A DNA stretch of 64,000 nucleotides from Bradyrhizobium sp. WSM471 (GTDB lineage: Bacteria; Pseudomonadota; Alphaproteobacteria; Rhizobiales; Xanthobacteraceae), in the NCBI RefSeq assembly GCF_000244915.1, contig NZ_CM001442.1, positions 6,448,001 through 6,512,000 on the forward strand. The letters are read 5' to 3'. The translations under genes were made by a program, and so were the position numbers. The notes beneath the pieces were generated by a model. That model was given only the letters and a program-made list of their open reading frames with translations, ran no database searches and had not been told where the DNA came from. Shown piece after piece: positions 1-7,920 of the stretch (its first letter is position 1; every line of letters starts with the position of its first letter).

Positions 1-90
1 GTTCTGCGTCGTCGCGAGCTGCGAGCTGACGTTGCGAAGGGTCTGCAGCGCGGTCATTGCAGACGAGTTGGTGAGGAGGCTAGAACCCAT
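1..90 (-). CDS. Flagellin, N-terminal fragment (cut by window edge)
   Basis: The first 30 codons of a second flagellin gene that continues beyond the left edge. The peptide (MGSSLLTNSSAMTALQTLRN...) is almost identical to the start of the complete flagellin at 359-1267, so this is a tandem paralogue. An AAAGGGACAT Shine-Dalgarno-like stretch lies just before the ATG, as in the neighbour. Flagellins polymerise into the filament after export by the flagellar type III apparatus. Two adjacent flagellin genes match the lateral flagellins of Bradyrhizobium (lafA1/lafA2). That assignment is inferred from context. Confidence 0.9.
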   Translation of the reverse strand, partial: MGSSLLTNSSAMTALQTLRNVSSQLATTQN

Positions 91-122
91 TTTGATGTCC
101 CTTTGGAGATTGGATTGAGTTT

Positions 123-177
123 GGGGACATACCGGACTTGCACCGGTACGGCAGGGCGGCGTCATGCCTTTGGGCTG
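123..177 (-). promoter_or_regulatory. Conserved flagellin 5' leader, copy 1
   Basis: A 55-nt block that matches 1306-1360 at about 49 of 55 positions, although both are non-coding. Read on the minus strand it contains GGCATGACGCC, then TACCGG-N7-CCGGTA, which can form a 6-bp hairpin, then GTCCCC. It lies about 33 nt before the start codon of the truncated flagellin. Conservation of a structured leader in two flagellin genes fits post-transcriptional control (FlbT acts on flagellin leaders in alphaproteobacteria). The FlbT link is inference. Confidence 0.6.
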
Positions 178-304
178 CGCAAAAGCGTCAAGGCCCAACC
201 TGTCGTAACGGGGACGATAGCCCGCGAAGCTTGTGCGAGGCTTGTGGCTCTGTGTCTTTGCCGCAACAAGGCGCGGCCGAAATGACGGCGCGCGACGTCA
301 CGCC

Positions 305-340
305 AAAAAAAGGGCCGCGCTTCGCGAGAAGCGCGGCCCT
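305..340 (-). terminator. Rho-independent terminator of the complete flagellin gene
   Basis: The stretch at 311-340 is a perfect 13-bp inverted repeat (AGGGCCGCGCTTC / GAAGCGCGGCCCT) with a 4-nt loop. On the minus strand it is followed by seven T. It lies 19 bases after the stop codon of the flagellin at 359-1267, between the two flagellin genes, so they are probably separate transcripts. Confidence 0.9.
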
Positions 341-358
341 CCGAAGATCGTTTGAGGC

Positions 359-1267
359 TTAGCGGAACAGCGAGAGAATGCTCTGGCTGCTGCTATTGGC
401 GATCGAGAGCGCCTGGACGCCGAGCTGCTGCTGGACCTGGAGGGCCGACAGGCGGGTGGACTCCTGGTTCATGTCGGCGTCGACGAGCTGGCCGATACCG
501 CGATCCACGGAGTCCATCAGCGACTTCACGAAGTCCGTGTTGGTCGAGAGGCGGTTCTTGACGGCACCGAGGTTGGCGGCGGCCGAGGCCACCGAGTTGA
601 TGCCAGCGGTGACCTGCGCGATGTAACCATCGAGCGTGGTCTGGTCAGCTGCCGAGTCGGTCAGCGCGGAGATGCTCATCGTGTCGATCGACGGAGAGGT
701 CGAACCGGCCGTGTCCAGAATGCCGCCCTGCGCCGAGGTGTAGAGCGAGTAGTTGGCGGTGGTCACCGTGATGGAACCGATGGTGGGCGTGCCGCCGACA
801 CGCGAGTACGACGAGACGAGGCTGAAGGTTGTCGGCGTGGTGGCGGTCGTGCTCAGCCAGTTGATCCCGTTGAAGGTCGCCGCATTGGCTGTCGCCTTCA
901 TCTGCTGCTGGATCTGGGTGACGTCGGCCTGGATCTTGCTGCGGTCGATACCGGCGGTCTTGGCTTCGACCAGCAGGGACTGGAGCTTGGTCAGGCCGGA
1001 GTCCTTGTCGCCGATGACCGTGGTCAGAGCGGTATATTCGGTGTCGACGGTTGCGGCCGACAGACCGAGCGAGTCGGAGACCGCCGAGAGCGCGGCGTTG
1101 TCGGCGCGCATCGAGGTCGCGATCGACCAGTAGGCGGCGTTGTCCGAAGCGGTCGAGACGCGCTGGCCGGTGGAGATGCGGGTCTGCGTGGTGGAGAGCT
1201 GCGAGCTCACAGACCGCAAGGTCTGGAGTGCGGTCATGGCGGTCGAGTTCGTAAGCAGGCTTGACAT
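359..1267 (-). CDS. Flagellin (302 aa)
   Basis: Structural protein of the flagellar filament. The N-terminus (MSSLLTNSTAMTALQTLRSV...) and C-terminus (LSALQVQQQLGVQALSIAN...SILSLFR) are the conserved D0/D1 coiled-coil halves, with a short variable centre around residues 140-220. At about 300 residues it is much shorter than enteric flagellin, as usual for rhizobial lateral filaments. It has its own terminator at 305-340 and a structured leader at 1306-1360, and a near-identical paralogue starts at 90. Promoter elements should lie in the AT-richer stretch at 1380-1510. Probably a lafA-type flagellin; the lateral assignment rests on gene order. Confidence 0.93.
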   Translation of the reverse strand: MSSLLTNSTAMTALQTLRSVSSQLSTTQTRISTGQRVSTASDNAAYWSIATSMRADNAALSAVSDSLGLSAATVDTEYTALTTVIGDKDSGLTKLQSLLVEAKTAGIDRSKIQADVTQIQQQMKATANAATFNGINWLSTTATTPTTFSLVSSYSRVGGTPTIGSITVTTANYSLYTSAQGGILDTAGSTSPSIDTMSISALTDSAADQTTLDGYIAQVTAGINSVASAAANLGAVKNRLSTNTDFVKSLMDSVDRGIGQLVDADMNQESTRLSALQVQQQLGVQALSIANSSSQSILSLFR

Positions 1268-1305
1268 TGCGAATGTCCCTTTATGTACGCGTTACATTTT
1301 CACGA

Positions 1306-1360
1306 GGGGACATACCGGGCTTTCACCGGTACGGAGGGGCGGCATCATGCCTTTGGACTG
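1306..1360 (-). promoter_or_regulatory. Conserved flagellin 5' leader, copy 2
   Basis: Partner of the leader at 123-177. On the minus strand it carries the palindrome GGCATGATGCC, the hairpin TACCGG-N7-CCGGTA (1313-1331) and a shared GTCCCC box, then AAAGGGACATT just before the flagellin ATG. Differences between the copies leave the CCGG arms intact, which suggests selection on structure rather than recent duplication alone. Confidence 0.6.
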
Positions 1361-1472
1361 ATGTGGGTGGGGTCCAACCCGCCGTGCCGCATTGCTAACA
1401 CGCAGAAGCTTGCGCGCAGATTAAGATCGGCTTGAATTACGCAGTAAAATCAGATGGTTAACATTACCTACT

Positions 1473-1507
1473 GCTAACCATAGGCCGGTACTTCTCGCTA
1501 ACCATAG
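1473..1507. repeat. Two 11-bp direct repeats upstream of flagellin
   Basis: GCTAACCATAG occurs at 1473-1483 and again at 1497-1507, exactly 24 bp apart (about two helical turns). A related inverted GATGGTTAAC lies at 1453-1462. They sit in the 264-bp gap between the fliP stop and the flagellin start, where the flagellin promoter must be, so they are candidate activator sites. No factor can be named from the sequence. Confidence 0.4.
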
Positions 1508-1531
1508 CCATCCGGCTCGCGCTCGTTGCCG

Positions 1532-2272
1532 TCACGAGAACGACCGCACCAGCCCTGAGGCGAGCAGGTTCCAGCCGTCGATCAGCACGAAGAACAGCAT
1601 CTTGAACGGCAGTGCGAGGATCGTTGGCGGCATCATCATCATGCCCATCGACATTGTCAGCGTCGCCACGATCATGTCGATGACGAGGAACGGCAGGATG
1701 ATGAGAAATCCGATCTCGAACGAACGTCTGAGCTCGGAAATCATGAAGGCCGGAATGATGACGCGCATGTCGACGCGCTTGTCGTCGAACTTCCTGCGGA
1801 AGCTCTCCGCGGCGAGCGATTCGAAGGTCTGCAGATCCTTGTCGCGAACATGGGCCAGCATGAATTCGCGGAACGGATCGGTGATCTTCAGATAGGCCTC
1901 TTCCTCCGAGATCTCGTTCTTCATCAGCGGCTGGATGCCGGTTTCCCAGGCGCGGTCGAAGGTCGGCGCCATCACGTAGAAGGTCATGAACAGCGCAAGG
2001 CTGATCAGCACCAGATTGGCCGGCGTGGTCTGGAGGCCGAGACCGGCCCGCAGGAACGACAGCGCCACCGCAAATCGCGTGAAGCTCGTTACCATGATGA
2101 GCAGTCCCGGCGCCACCGACAGCACCGTGATCACCGCCATCAACTGGATGATCCGGCCACTGGTCGAGCCGTTGCCCGGCGGCAGCAGCGAATTGAGGTC
2201 CGGAATCTGGGCCAGTGCCACTTCGGGCAGCACGACCAGGAGCAACGCAAGCAGCAGGACTCTCAGTTTCAC
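1532..2272 (-). CDS. fliP: Flagellar export apparatus protein FliP
   Basis: Core membrane component of the flagellar type III export gate. The 246-residue length is typical. It has an N-terminal signal-like segment (MKLRVLLLALLLVVLPEVALA), the conserved ...SFTRFAVALSFLRAGLGLQ region near residues 65-80, and a conserved C-terminal membrane block with the MMMPP motif (IDMIVATLTMSMGMMMMPP). It is the last gene of the minus-strand flagellar operon and overlaps fliL by 4 bases. The partners fliQ and fliR are not adjacent here. Confidence 0.95.
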   Translation of the reverse strand: MKLRVLLLALLLVVLPEVALAQIPDLNSLLPPGNGSTSGRIIQLMAVITVLSVAPGLLIMVTSFTRFAVALSFLRAGLGLQTTPANLVLISLALFMTFYVMAPTFDRAWETGIQPLMKNEISEEEAYLKITDPFREFMLAHVRDKDLQTFESLAAESFRRKFDDKRVDMRVIIPAFMISELRRSFEIGFLIILPFLVIDMIVATLTMSMGMMMMPPTILALPFKMLFFVLIDGWNLLASGLVRSFS

Positions 2273-2712
2273 TGAATCACCAACGTCTCAATGATCAATT
2301 CGCGGATCTTGCCCGAGGAGCGGATATTGGCGCGTTCGGTCAGGTCGTCGCGCAGGTGCTGAAGCCCGCGCGATCCCTCGAACTGCGCCACCGTCGCCGA
2401 CCGCAGATAGGTGACGATGTCCTCGCTGATATGGGCCGCCAGGATGCCGGCATCCTCGTCGCTCATGCTGTCGGTCACCATGGAGGCTTCGATGCGGGCC
2501 CAGTTGTTGGCCGGCGCGCCAAGATTGGTCACGATCGGGGACAGCTTCCTGAGCCGCGCGCTGCCGGCGTAGCTGGAGGCAAGAGGCGGCGGCGTGGCGG
2601 TTTTCTTCGCATCGGCAACGCGCTCGGCGGCCGCAAACAGATGCAGGCCGGCAAGCGCGCCCGCGCCGATCGCGACCAGGGTCAGCACCACGATGGCCGC
2701 AATCAGGCGCAT
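2269..2712 (-). CDS. fliL: Flagellar basal body-associated protein FliL
   Basis: A single-span inner-membrane protein that associates with the stator and modulates motor torque. The 147-residue product has one N-terminal membrane segment (residues 3-25) and a periplasmic domain ending in a conserved FliL-like strand-helix pattern (RDDLTERANIRSSGKIRELIIETLVIQ). It lies between flgH and fliP, the position seen in other Rhizobiales lateral clusters, with start and stop overlaps that suggest co-translation with fliP. Confidence 0.85.
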   Translation of the reverse strand: MRLIAAIVVLTLVAIGAGALAGLHLFAAAERVADAKKTATPPPLASSYAGSARLRKLSPIVTNLGAPANNWARIEASMVTDSMSDEDAGILAAHISEDIVTYLRSATVAQFEGSRGLQHLRDDLTERANIRSSGKIRELIIETLVIQ

Positions 2713-2754
2713 GACGTCCCCTGCCCTCGTGACACGGCCCGACGGTCGCGCATC

Positions 2755-3450
2755 TCAGAACGGTGCCACGGCGTCATAGATCCGATGTCCCCATCCGGGC
2801 TGCTGCACGTCAGACAGATTTCCGCGACCGCCATAGGCCACGCGCGCCTCGGCGATCTTCTCGTAGGAGATCGTGTTGGTTCGCGAGATATCGCGTGGAC
2901 GCACGATGCCGCCGACGTTGAGCACGCGCATTTCCGTGTTGACCTTGAATTCCTGCGAGCCGCTGATCATCATATTGCCGTTCGGCAACACGTCGGTGAC
3001 GACGGCCGCGATCGACAGCTTGATATCCTCTGTGCGGTCGATCTGGCCGTTGCCCTTGATCTGGGTGTTGGTGTTGAGGTTGGCGCTCGTCGAGCCCTTG
3101 TCCTGCCATCCCGCGACGTCCATCAGCCAGTCGAGTCCGAACTTGATCTGCGAATCGCGCGAGCGGTCGGTCTTATTGTCGAGCTTGGCCTTGTCCTGCA
3201 TCGAGATGATCACCGTCACGACGTCACCGGTGCGGCGGGCACGCGGATCGCGGTAGAGATCGGTGCCGTCGTCCCAGGTCGAGCGATAGCTGACGGGTGA
3301 GCGCATGCGGGGCGTCACGGGAATCGGATCGGCCTGCGTCCTCAGGCCGCTCCCGACCGGCGACAATCGCGGGCCGGTCAGGACCTCGGCCGGATCAGTG
3401 ACGCATCCGGCAAGCGATAACAGCGAGAGGATGAGGATCAGATTCTTCAT
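2755..3450 (-). CDS. flgH: Flagellar L-ring lipoprotein FlgH
   Basis: Forms the outer-membrane L-ring through which the flagellar rod passes. The 231-residue product starts with a lipoprotein signal peptide and lipobox (SLAGC, Cys16). It contains family landmarks such as DLYRDPRARRTGDVVTV, the NLNTNTQIKGNGQIDR strand and the C-terminal VGGIVRPRDI stretch. It directly abuts motE (no intergenic base), so the two are surely co-transcribed. Confidence 0.95.
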   Translation of the reverse strand: MKNLILILSLLSLAGCVTDPAEVLTGPRLSPVGSGLRTQADPIPVTPRMRSPVSYRSTWDDGTDLYRDPRARRTGDVVTVIISMQDKAKLDNKTDRSRDSQIKFGLDWLMDVAGWQDKGSTSANLNTNTQIKGNGQIDRTEDIKLSIAAVVTDVLPNGNMMISGSQEFKVNTEMRVLNVGGIVRPRDISRTNTISYEKIAEARVAYGGRGNLSDVQQPGWGHRIYDAVAPF

Positions 3451-4209
3451 CTATTTGGTCTTTCCGTCATCCACGCGACGCATCCCGCCGAGCAGATCGG
3501 CGAGGTGCGCCGCGCGCCCCGTCTCCATCTCGTTGAAGATTGCGCTCGAGCTCCTCGGGCTGAGCTTTGCGAGCACGGCCGCGGCCGTCTCGTCCGCCAT
3601 CCCGGCGATCTGGGTTGCGGCGGCGTCCGGCTTCATGCGCGAGTAGATCTCAACGACGCTCGCTTCGGCCTTCTTTAGGAAGTCGTCGCGCAACGCCATC
3701 CACTTCTCATATTCCGCGCGCTTGGCCTCGACCTCGGCGATCCGCTCGCGAAGCTGGATCTCGGCCTTCTCCAGCTCCTTGAGCTGCCAGGCCAACCTTG
3801 CATCGACGGCGGGGTCGGCGACATTGCTGCAGAACAGGGCGACTTCGTTGTCCGCGGTTGCAGCGGCCTGGGGCGGTACCGGCTTCGGCGGCGCCGTGAC
3901 GCTGCCGGGCTTGGCCGGTCGCGGCGCGGCTGTGGGTGCCGGCGCGGGCTTCTCGGAGGCCGGCACGGCACCCGTGGTCACTGGTCCCGAATCTTCGGCT
4001 GCCCACGCCGTCGCCCGCATCGACGCATTGTCGCTCGGGATCGATGAGATCGGCTTCTGCGGGGCAGGCGTGCGGGCGCGCGCGAAGGACAGCAGGTTGA
4101 GCGGCTTCGACGGCTTGGCCTCATCCAGCGCCAGAACGGGCGAAGCGCTCGCGAGCGCGGAGGCCGCGACCAGGAGGAGGAGTTTGGCTTTATGATCCAG
4201 CTTCAACAT
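3451..4209 (-). CDS. motE: MotE-like flagellar motor chaperone
   Basis: The protein has a signal peptide (MLKLDHKAKLLLLVAASALA), a Pro/Ala-rich linker (about residues 45-120), a coiled coil rich in E and K (about 145-190) and a C-terminal helical domain resembling the MgtE N-terminal repeat (MKPDAAATQIAGM...). In rhizobia a gene of this type between flgI and flgH is motE, a periplasmic chaperone for a motor protein. Identification rests on position and architecture. I chose the start at 4209 because it gives a clean signal peptide; an in-frame ATG at 4242 is possible but adds residues unlike a signal peptide. Confidence 0.75.
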   Translation of the reverse strand: MLKLDHKAKLLLLVAASALASASPVLALDEAKPSKPLNLLSFARARTPAPQKPISSIPSDNASMRATAWAAEDSGPVTTGAVPASEKPAPAPTAAPRPAKPGSVTAPPKPVPPQAAATADNEVALFCSNVADPAVDARLAWQLKELEKAEIQLRERIAEVEAKRAEYEKWMALRDDFLKKAEASVVEIYSRMKPDAAATQIAGMADETAAAVLAKLSPRSSSAIFNEMETGRAAHLADLLGGMRRVDDGKTK

Positions 4210-4273
4210 CGGCCCGCGTGCGATTCTCGGTCGAGAGAGCATTGAGCGACCAAGCTTGCACGGCGCTTACGCG

Positions 4274-5404
4274 TCATTGCACGATGACATCCGCCTGGAG
4301 GGCGCCGGCCGTCTTGATCGCCTGGAGGATCGCGATGATGCCGGATGGTTTCAGGCCGATCTGGTTCAGGCCGCGCACCAAGCGCTGGAGATCGACGCCG
4401 CTCAGGATCGCCACCTGCGATCCGGCCTCGTTGGCCTCGACCACGGTCTGGGGCACGACCACCGTCTGCCCTTTCGAGAACGGCGCCGGTTGCGATACCA
4501 CGGGAAGCTCGGTGACGCGGACCGTCAGATTGCCGTGCGTCACGGCAACGGTCGATATCCGTACGTCGCGTCCGATCACCACCGTACCGGTACGTTCGTT
4601 GATCACGACCCGCGCCGGCGTGTCCGGCTCGACCGTCAGCTCGCCGATTTCGGCGAGGAAGCGGACCGGGCCGATGTGGCGCGGCTTCGACAGCACGATG
4701 GTGCGGTAGTCGCGCTCGAAGGCGATCTGCGCGCGGTAGCGTCCGCCCGCGTAGCGGTTGATGGCGTCGAGAATTCGCGTAGCAGTGACGAAGTCAGGGT
4801 TCTTGAGCTCCAGCACGAGATACTCCATTTCATGGAGACTACCCTGCACCTCGCGCTCGACCAGCGCGCCATTCGGGATGCGGCCCGCGGTCGGCGTGCC
4901 CTGGCTGACGTTCTGGGCCTGGCCCCCGACGCTATAGCCGGCGACCGTGACCGCGCCTTGCGCCACCGCGTAGACCGCACCGTCCGCCGCGCGCAGCGAC
5001 GTCATCACCAGGGTGCCGCCGAGCAGCGAGGTCGCATCGCCGAGCGAGGACACGGTCACGTCCATGCGCTCGCCCGCACCGATCGAAGGCTGCAGGTCCG
5101 CGGTCACCATGACGGCCGCGACGTTGCGCGTGCGCAGCGTCGTCGGACGCGGCGGATTGTTGGTGCTGGTGGTCTCGTTCCTGACATTGATGCCCATGTT
5201 CTCGAGCATCGATTGCAGGGACTGCTCCGTGAACGGCGCATTGCGGAGCGTGTCGCCGGTGCCGTTCAGGCCGATGACGAGGCCGTAGCCGACGATCTGG
5301 TTCTCGCGCAATCCCTTGATGTCCGCGATGTCCTTGATGCGGACGGCGGCCTGGGCGCTGGCGGCGGAAACGAGCAGGACGAGCGCAAGCAGGACTCTGG
5401 TCAT
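4274..5404 (-). CDS. flgI: Flagellar P-ring protein FlgI
   Basis: Builds the periplasmic P-ring around the rod. The 376-residue product begins with a signal peptide (MTRVLLALVLLVSAASAQA) and shows the strong FlgI blocks RIKDIADIKGLRENQIVGYGLVIGLNGTGD and, near the C-terminus, the L-x-R-L-V-R-G-LNQIGLKP segment. The ends overlap flgA by 4 bases. FlgA, encoded just upstream, is its assembly chaperone. Confidence 0.96.
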   Translation of the reverse strand: MTRVLLALVLLVSAASAQAAVRIKDIADIKGLRENQIVGYGLVIGLNGTGDTLRNAPFTEQSLQSMLENMGINVRNETTSTNNPPRPTTLRTRNVAAVMVTADLQPSIGAGERMDVTVSSLGDATSLLGGTLVMTSLRAADGAVYAVAQGAVTVAGYSVGGQAQNVSQGTPTAGRIPNGALVEREVQGSLHEMEYLVLELKNPDFVTATRILDAINRYAGGRYRAQIAFERDYRTIVLSKPRHIGPVRFLAEIGELTVEPDTPARVVINERTGTVVIGRDVRISTVAVTHGNLTVRVTELPVVSQPAPFSKGQTVVVPQTVVEANEAGSQVAILSGVDLQRLVRGLNQIGLKPSGIIAILQAIKTAGALQADVIVQ

Positions 5405-5877
5405 GACCCGTCCAAGACCTTGACGGTGCCGTCCGGCTGGACGACGCCCCTGATGATCACGCCCGTATCGGTATTTCGTATCGGGATCAGCGCGCCGGGC
5501 GCACCCGACTGCATCGCTGCGCCATAGGTCACGATCGACAGGCCGCTGTCTTCGACCACGACCTTGACCATCGCGCCGCGGGCGACCGTCCAGGGATCCT
5601 CCACCGAGTTGGTCGGGATCGGCTGGCCGGGCAGCAGCGCGCGGCGCGCCATGCGGCCGACCAGGACCTGGCGTCCTTCGATGAACATGGCGACGCCGAG
5701 CACGTTCGGCGCGAAGGCGCGCTCGGTGATCATGTCGTCCCGGATCAGCTCACCGGCGCGGATCGAAACGGCCGGCACGGGAAGCCGCTTCTCCTCGGCC
5801 GCGGCGAGACGCGCCGAGACGAGAACCAGCAGCACGGCGGCCAACCCGCGCATGATCGAGCCCATCCTGTTCAACAT
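5401..5877 (-). CDS. flgA: Flagellar P-ring assembly chaperone FlgA
   Basis: Periplasmic chaperone for FlgI. I placed the start at the ATG at 5877, 13 bases after the flgG stop, giving about 158 residues with a signal peptide (GLAAVLLVLVSARLAAA). A longer frame running into flgG does not encode anything credible. The SAF-like C-terminal half has the expected AMVKVVVEDSGLSIVTYG and DGTVKVLD blocks. It is shorter than enteric FlgA (about 219 aa), as is common in Rhizobiales. Confidence 0.88.
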   Translation of the reverse strand: MLNRMGSIMRGLAAVLLVLVSARLAAAEEKRLPVPAVSIRAGELIRDDMITERAFAPNVLGVAMFIEGRQVLVGRMARRALLPGQPIPTNSVEDPWTVARGAMVKVVVEDSGLSIVTYGAAMQSGAPGALIPIRNTDTGVIIRGVVQPDGTVKVLDGS

Positions 5878-5890
5878 GGATACACCGGAA

Positions 5891-6679
5891 CTAGCGCATG
5901 CCCTTCGAGACCGTCTGGGCCATTTCATCCGAGGCCTGGATGACCTTGGCATTCATTTCGTAGGCGCGCTGGGCAGAGATCAACTCGGTGATTTCCTTGA
6001 CCGGGTCGACGTTCGAGGCTTCGAGATATTGCTGGTTGATCTTGCCGTAGCCGGAATCGCCGGGCAGCCCGACGACCGGCGTGCCCGACGCCGTGGTCTC
6101 GCGATAGAGATTGCTGCCCAGCGGTTCGAGGCCGGCCTCGTTGGCGAAATTGGCGAGGTTGAGCTGACCGATCTGCCGCGGGTTCACTTCGGTGTCCAGC
6201 TTGGCGAACATCTGTCCAGTCTGGTTGACCGTGACCTGAACTGTCCCCTGCGGCACCGTGATGGCCGGATCCAGCAAGTAGCCATCGATCGTGACGAGCT
6301 GGCCGTTGGCATTGGTATTGAACGAACCTGCGCGGGTGTATTGCACCTCGTTGTTCGGGCCTAGCACCTGAAACCAGCCGCGTCCGTTGATCGCCATGTC
6401 GTAGGGATTGCCGGTCTGGGTGAGCGCGCCCTGGATGTGCAGCTTGCGGATCGCCGCCGACTTGACGCCGAGGCCAAGATTGGCGCCTTCCGGGATCGGC
6501 GAGGAGCCGCTGGTGTTCGCAACGCCCTGCATGCGGTCCATTTGATAGAACAGATCGGTGAATTCGGCCCGCGCCCGCTTGTACGAGGTCGAGTTGATGT
6601 TGGCGATATTGTTCGCGATGACTTCGATGTTGGTCTGCTGGGCGTTCATGCCCGTGGCCGCGATGGCAAGCGATTTCAC
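5891..6679 (-). CDS. flgG: Flagellar distal rod protein FlgG
   Basis: Makes the distal rod of the basal body. The length of 262 residues is canonical. It has the N-terminal rod signature ([20 protein letters not shown], then [12 protein letters not shown]), the central NGRGWFQV and RAGSF blocks, and the C-terminal [14 protein letters not shown] motif. It lies between fliE and flgA in one operon. Confidence 0.97.
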   Translation of the reverse strand: MKSLAIAATGMNAQQTNIEVIANNIANINSTSYKRARAEFTDLFYQMDRMQGVANTSGSSPIPEGANLGLGVKSAAIRKLHIQGALTQTGNPYDMAINGRGWFQVLGPNNEVQYTRAGSFNTNANGQLVTIDGYLLDPAITVPQGTVQVTVNQTGQMFAKLDTEVNPRQIGQLNLANFANEAGLEPLGSNLYRETTASGTPVVGLPGDSGYGKINQQYLEASNVDPVKEITELISAQRAYEMNAKVIQASDEMAQTVSKGMR

Positions 6680-6694
6680 AGCGTCACTCCTTGA

Positions 6695-7024
6695 TCAGAT
6701 CGACATCCGAACGACTTCCTGGTAGGCCTGCACGACCTTGTCGCGAACTGCGACCGCCGTCTGCAAGGCCTGCTCGGCCGACATCAGAGCCTCCACAACA
6801 CGCCGCGTCGATTCCTTGCCCTGCATCGCCGAGATCGAGGCCGCCTCGCCCGCCTTCAGTGTCCCGATCGCGTCCGTCGTCACTTGCTTCATGACCGATT
6901 CGAATCCGACGTCGCCGCCGGACTGGATCGCGGGTGTGGCCGCCGACGAGATGGCCTGCGTCTCGGTCGCGCGGCTTGCCGCCTGCCCGGCCGAGATCGC
7001 CGTGGATGAAATCGCTTCAAGCAT
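6695..7024 (-). CDS. fliE: Flagellar hook-basal body complex protein FliE
   Basis: A small (109 aa) adaptor joining the MS-ring/export gate to the proximal rod. The C-terminal half carries the conserved pattern with ALMSAEQALQTAVAVRDKVV and the terminal QEVVRMSI. It starts 2 bases before the flgC stop region and ends 15 bases before flgG, consistent with tight operon packing. Confidence 0.93.
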   Translation of the reverse strand: MLEAISSTAISAGQAASRATETQAISSAATPAIQSGGDVGFESVMKQVTTDAIGTLKAGEAASISAMQGKESTRRVVEALMSAEQALQTAVAVRDKVVQAYQEVVRMSI

Positions 7025-7026
7025 TA

Positions 7027-7443
7027 TCAGCTCCTCAGCAGGTCGATGGTCATGCCCAGCATCGACCTCACCTGTTTCACGACCTGCAGATTGGCTTCAT
7101 AGGACCGGTTGACTTCCCGCATGTCCGCCATCTCGATCATCATGTTGACGTTCGGCAGCTTGACGTAGCCGGCCTTGTCGGCGGCGGGATGCCCCGGCTC
7201 GTACTCCACGCGGTATGGGGTAGTGTCGACCCCGATTTCCTTGACCTTCGCCAGCTGTGCGCCCGAGGCGCGGTCCATCGCGGCATCGAAGGTGATCGTC
7301 TTGCGTTGATAGGGATCGGCGCCGGCGACGCGCCCCGTCGACGTCGCGTTGGCGAGGTTCTCCGAGACGATGCGCATGCGCGTCGACTGCGCTTCGAGCC
7401 CGGAGCTCGCGACCGTCAACGAGGATTGCAATGAGTCCAGCAT
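7027..7443 (-). CDS. flgC: Flagellar proximal rod protein FlgC
   Basis: A proximal rod subunit of 138 residues. It has the rod N-terminal signature ([26 protein letters not shown]) and the C-terminal helix [19 protein letters not shown]. It sits between flgB and fliE, spaced by 11 and 2 bases. Confidence 0.96.
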   Translation of the reverse strand: MLDSLQSSLTVASSGLEAQSTRMRIVSENLANATSTGRVAGADPYQRKTITFDAAMDRASGAQLAKVKEIGVDTTPYRVEYEPGHPAADKAGYVKLPNVNMMIEMADMREVNRSYEANLQVVKQVRSMLGMTIDLLRS

Positions 7444-7454
7444 GTCAGTTCACC

Positions 7455-7835
7455 TCAGGTCTTCGCGCTCGACAGCAGCATGCGGTGAAAAGACCGCACG
7501 ATAGCCGAGTTCATCGAGTAATCGCGACTGACGTCGCTGCCCTTGATCATTTCCTGCTCGAGACTGACGGAGTTGCCGGAGTGAACCACGTCCCAGCTGT
7601 CCTTCTTCGCGGTCGCCCGCGTGTCGCTCTCGGTCGGGGAGAGCTGCAGGTGCGACGGCGACGTGGTCGCCAGTCTCACCGGCGTGTTGTCGAGCACCTT
7701 GTTGAAGGGCTCGACGTCGCGCGCCTTGAAGCCCGGCGTGTTGGCGTTGGCCACGTTGGTGGCGATCGTCGATTGGCGGAGCTCGAGGTATCGCGCCTGC
7801 GACGATGCGAGTTCGAAGAGATAGAGCGGTCCCAC
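7455..7835 (-). CDS. flgB: Flagellar proximal rod protein FlgB
   Basis: A proximal rod subunit of 126 residues. Diagnostic are the N-terminal TIATNVANANTPGFKARDVEPF block and the C-terminal SVSLEQEMIKGSDVSRDY segment. It is the first of the rod gene run. An 85-base gap separates it from flhB, so an internal promoter there is possible, although none was recognised. Confidence 0.95.
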   Translation of the reverse strand: MGPLYLFELASSQARYLELRQSTIATNVANANTPGFKARDVEPFNKVLDNTPVRLATTSPSHLQLSPTESDTRATAKKDSWDVVHSGNSVSLEQEMIKGSDVSRDYSMNSAIVRSFHRMLLSSAKT

Positions 7836-7920
7836 GGCAGCACCATTCTGGTTCAGACGGTGTAACCTTAGGGTCGCAAGCTTTCGTCAGGCTGATGGAA
7901 GGGACGCCGTCCTCGGAATT

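Noticed and set aside
1361..1420. Sigma-54 promoter for flagellin
   Set aside because: GGCACGGCGGGTTGG resembles a -24/-12 element but lacks the essential GC at -12.
4207..4242. Upstream ATG at 4242 for motE
   Set aside because: It adds residues that would bury the signal peptide; neither start has a strong ribosome site, so the signal peptide decided the choice.
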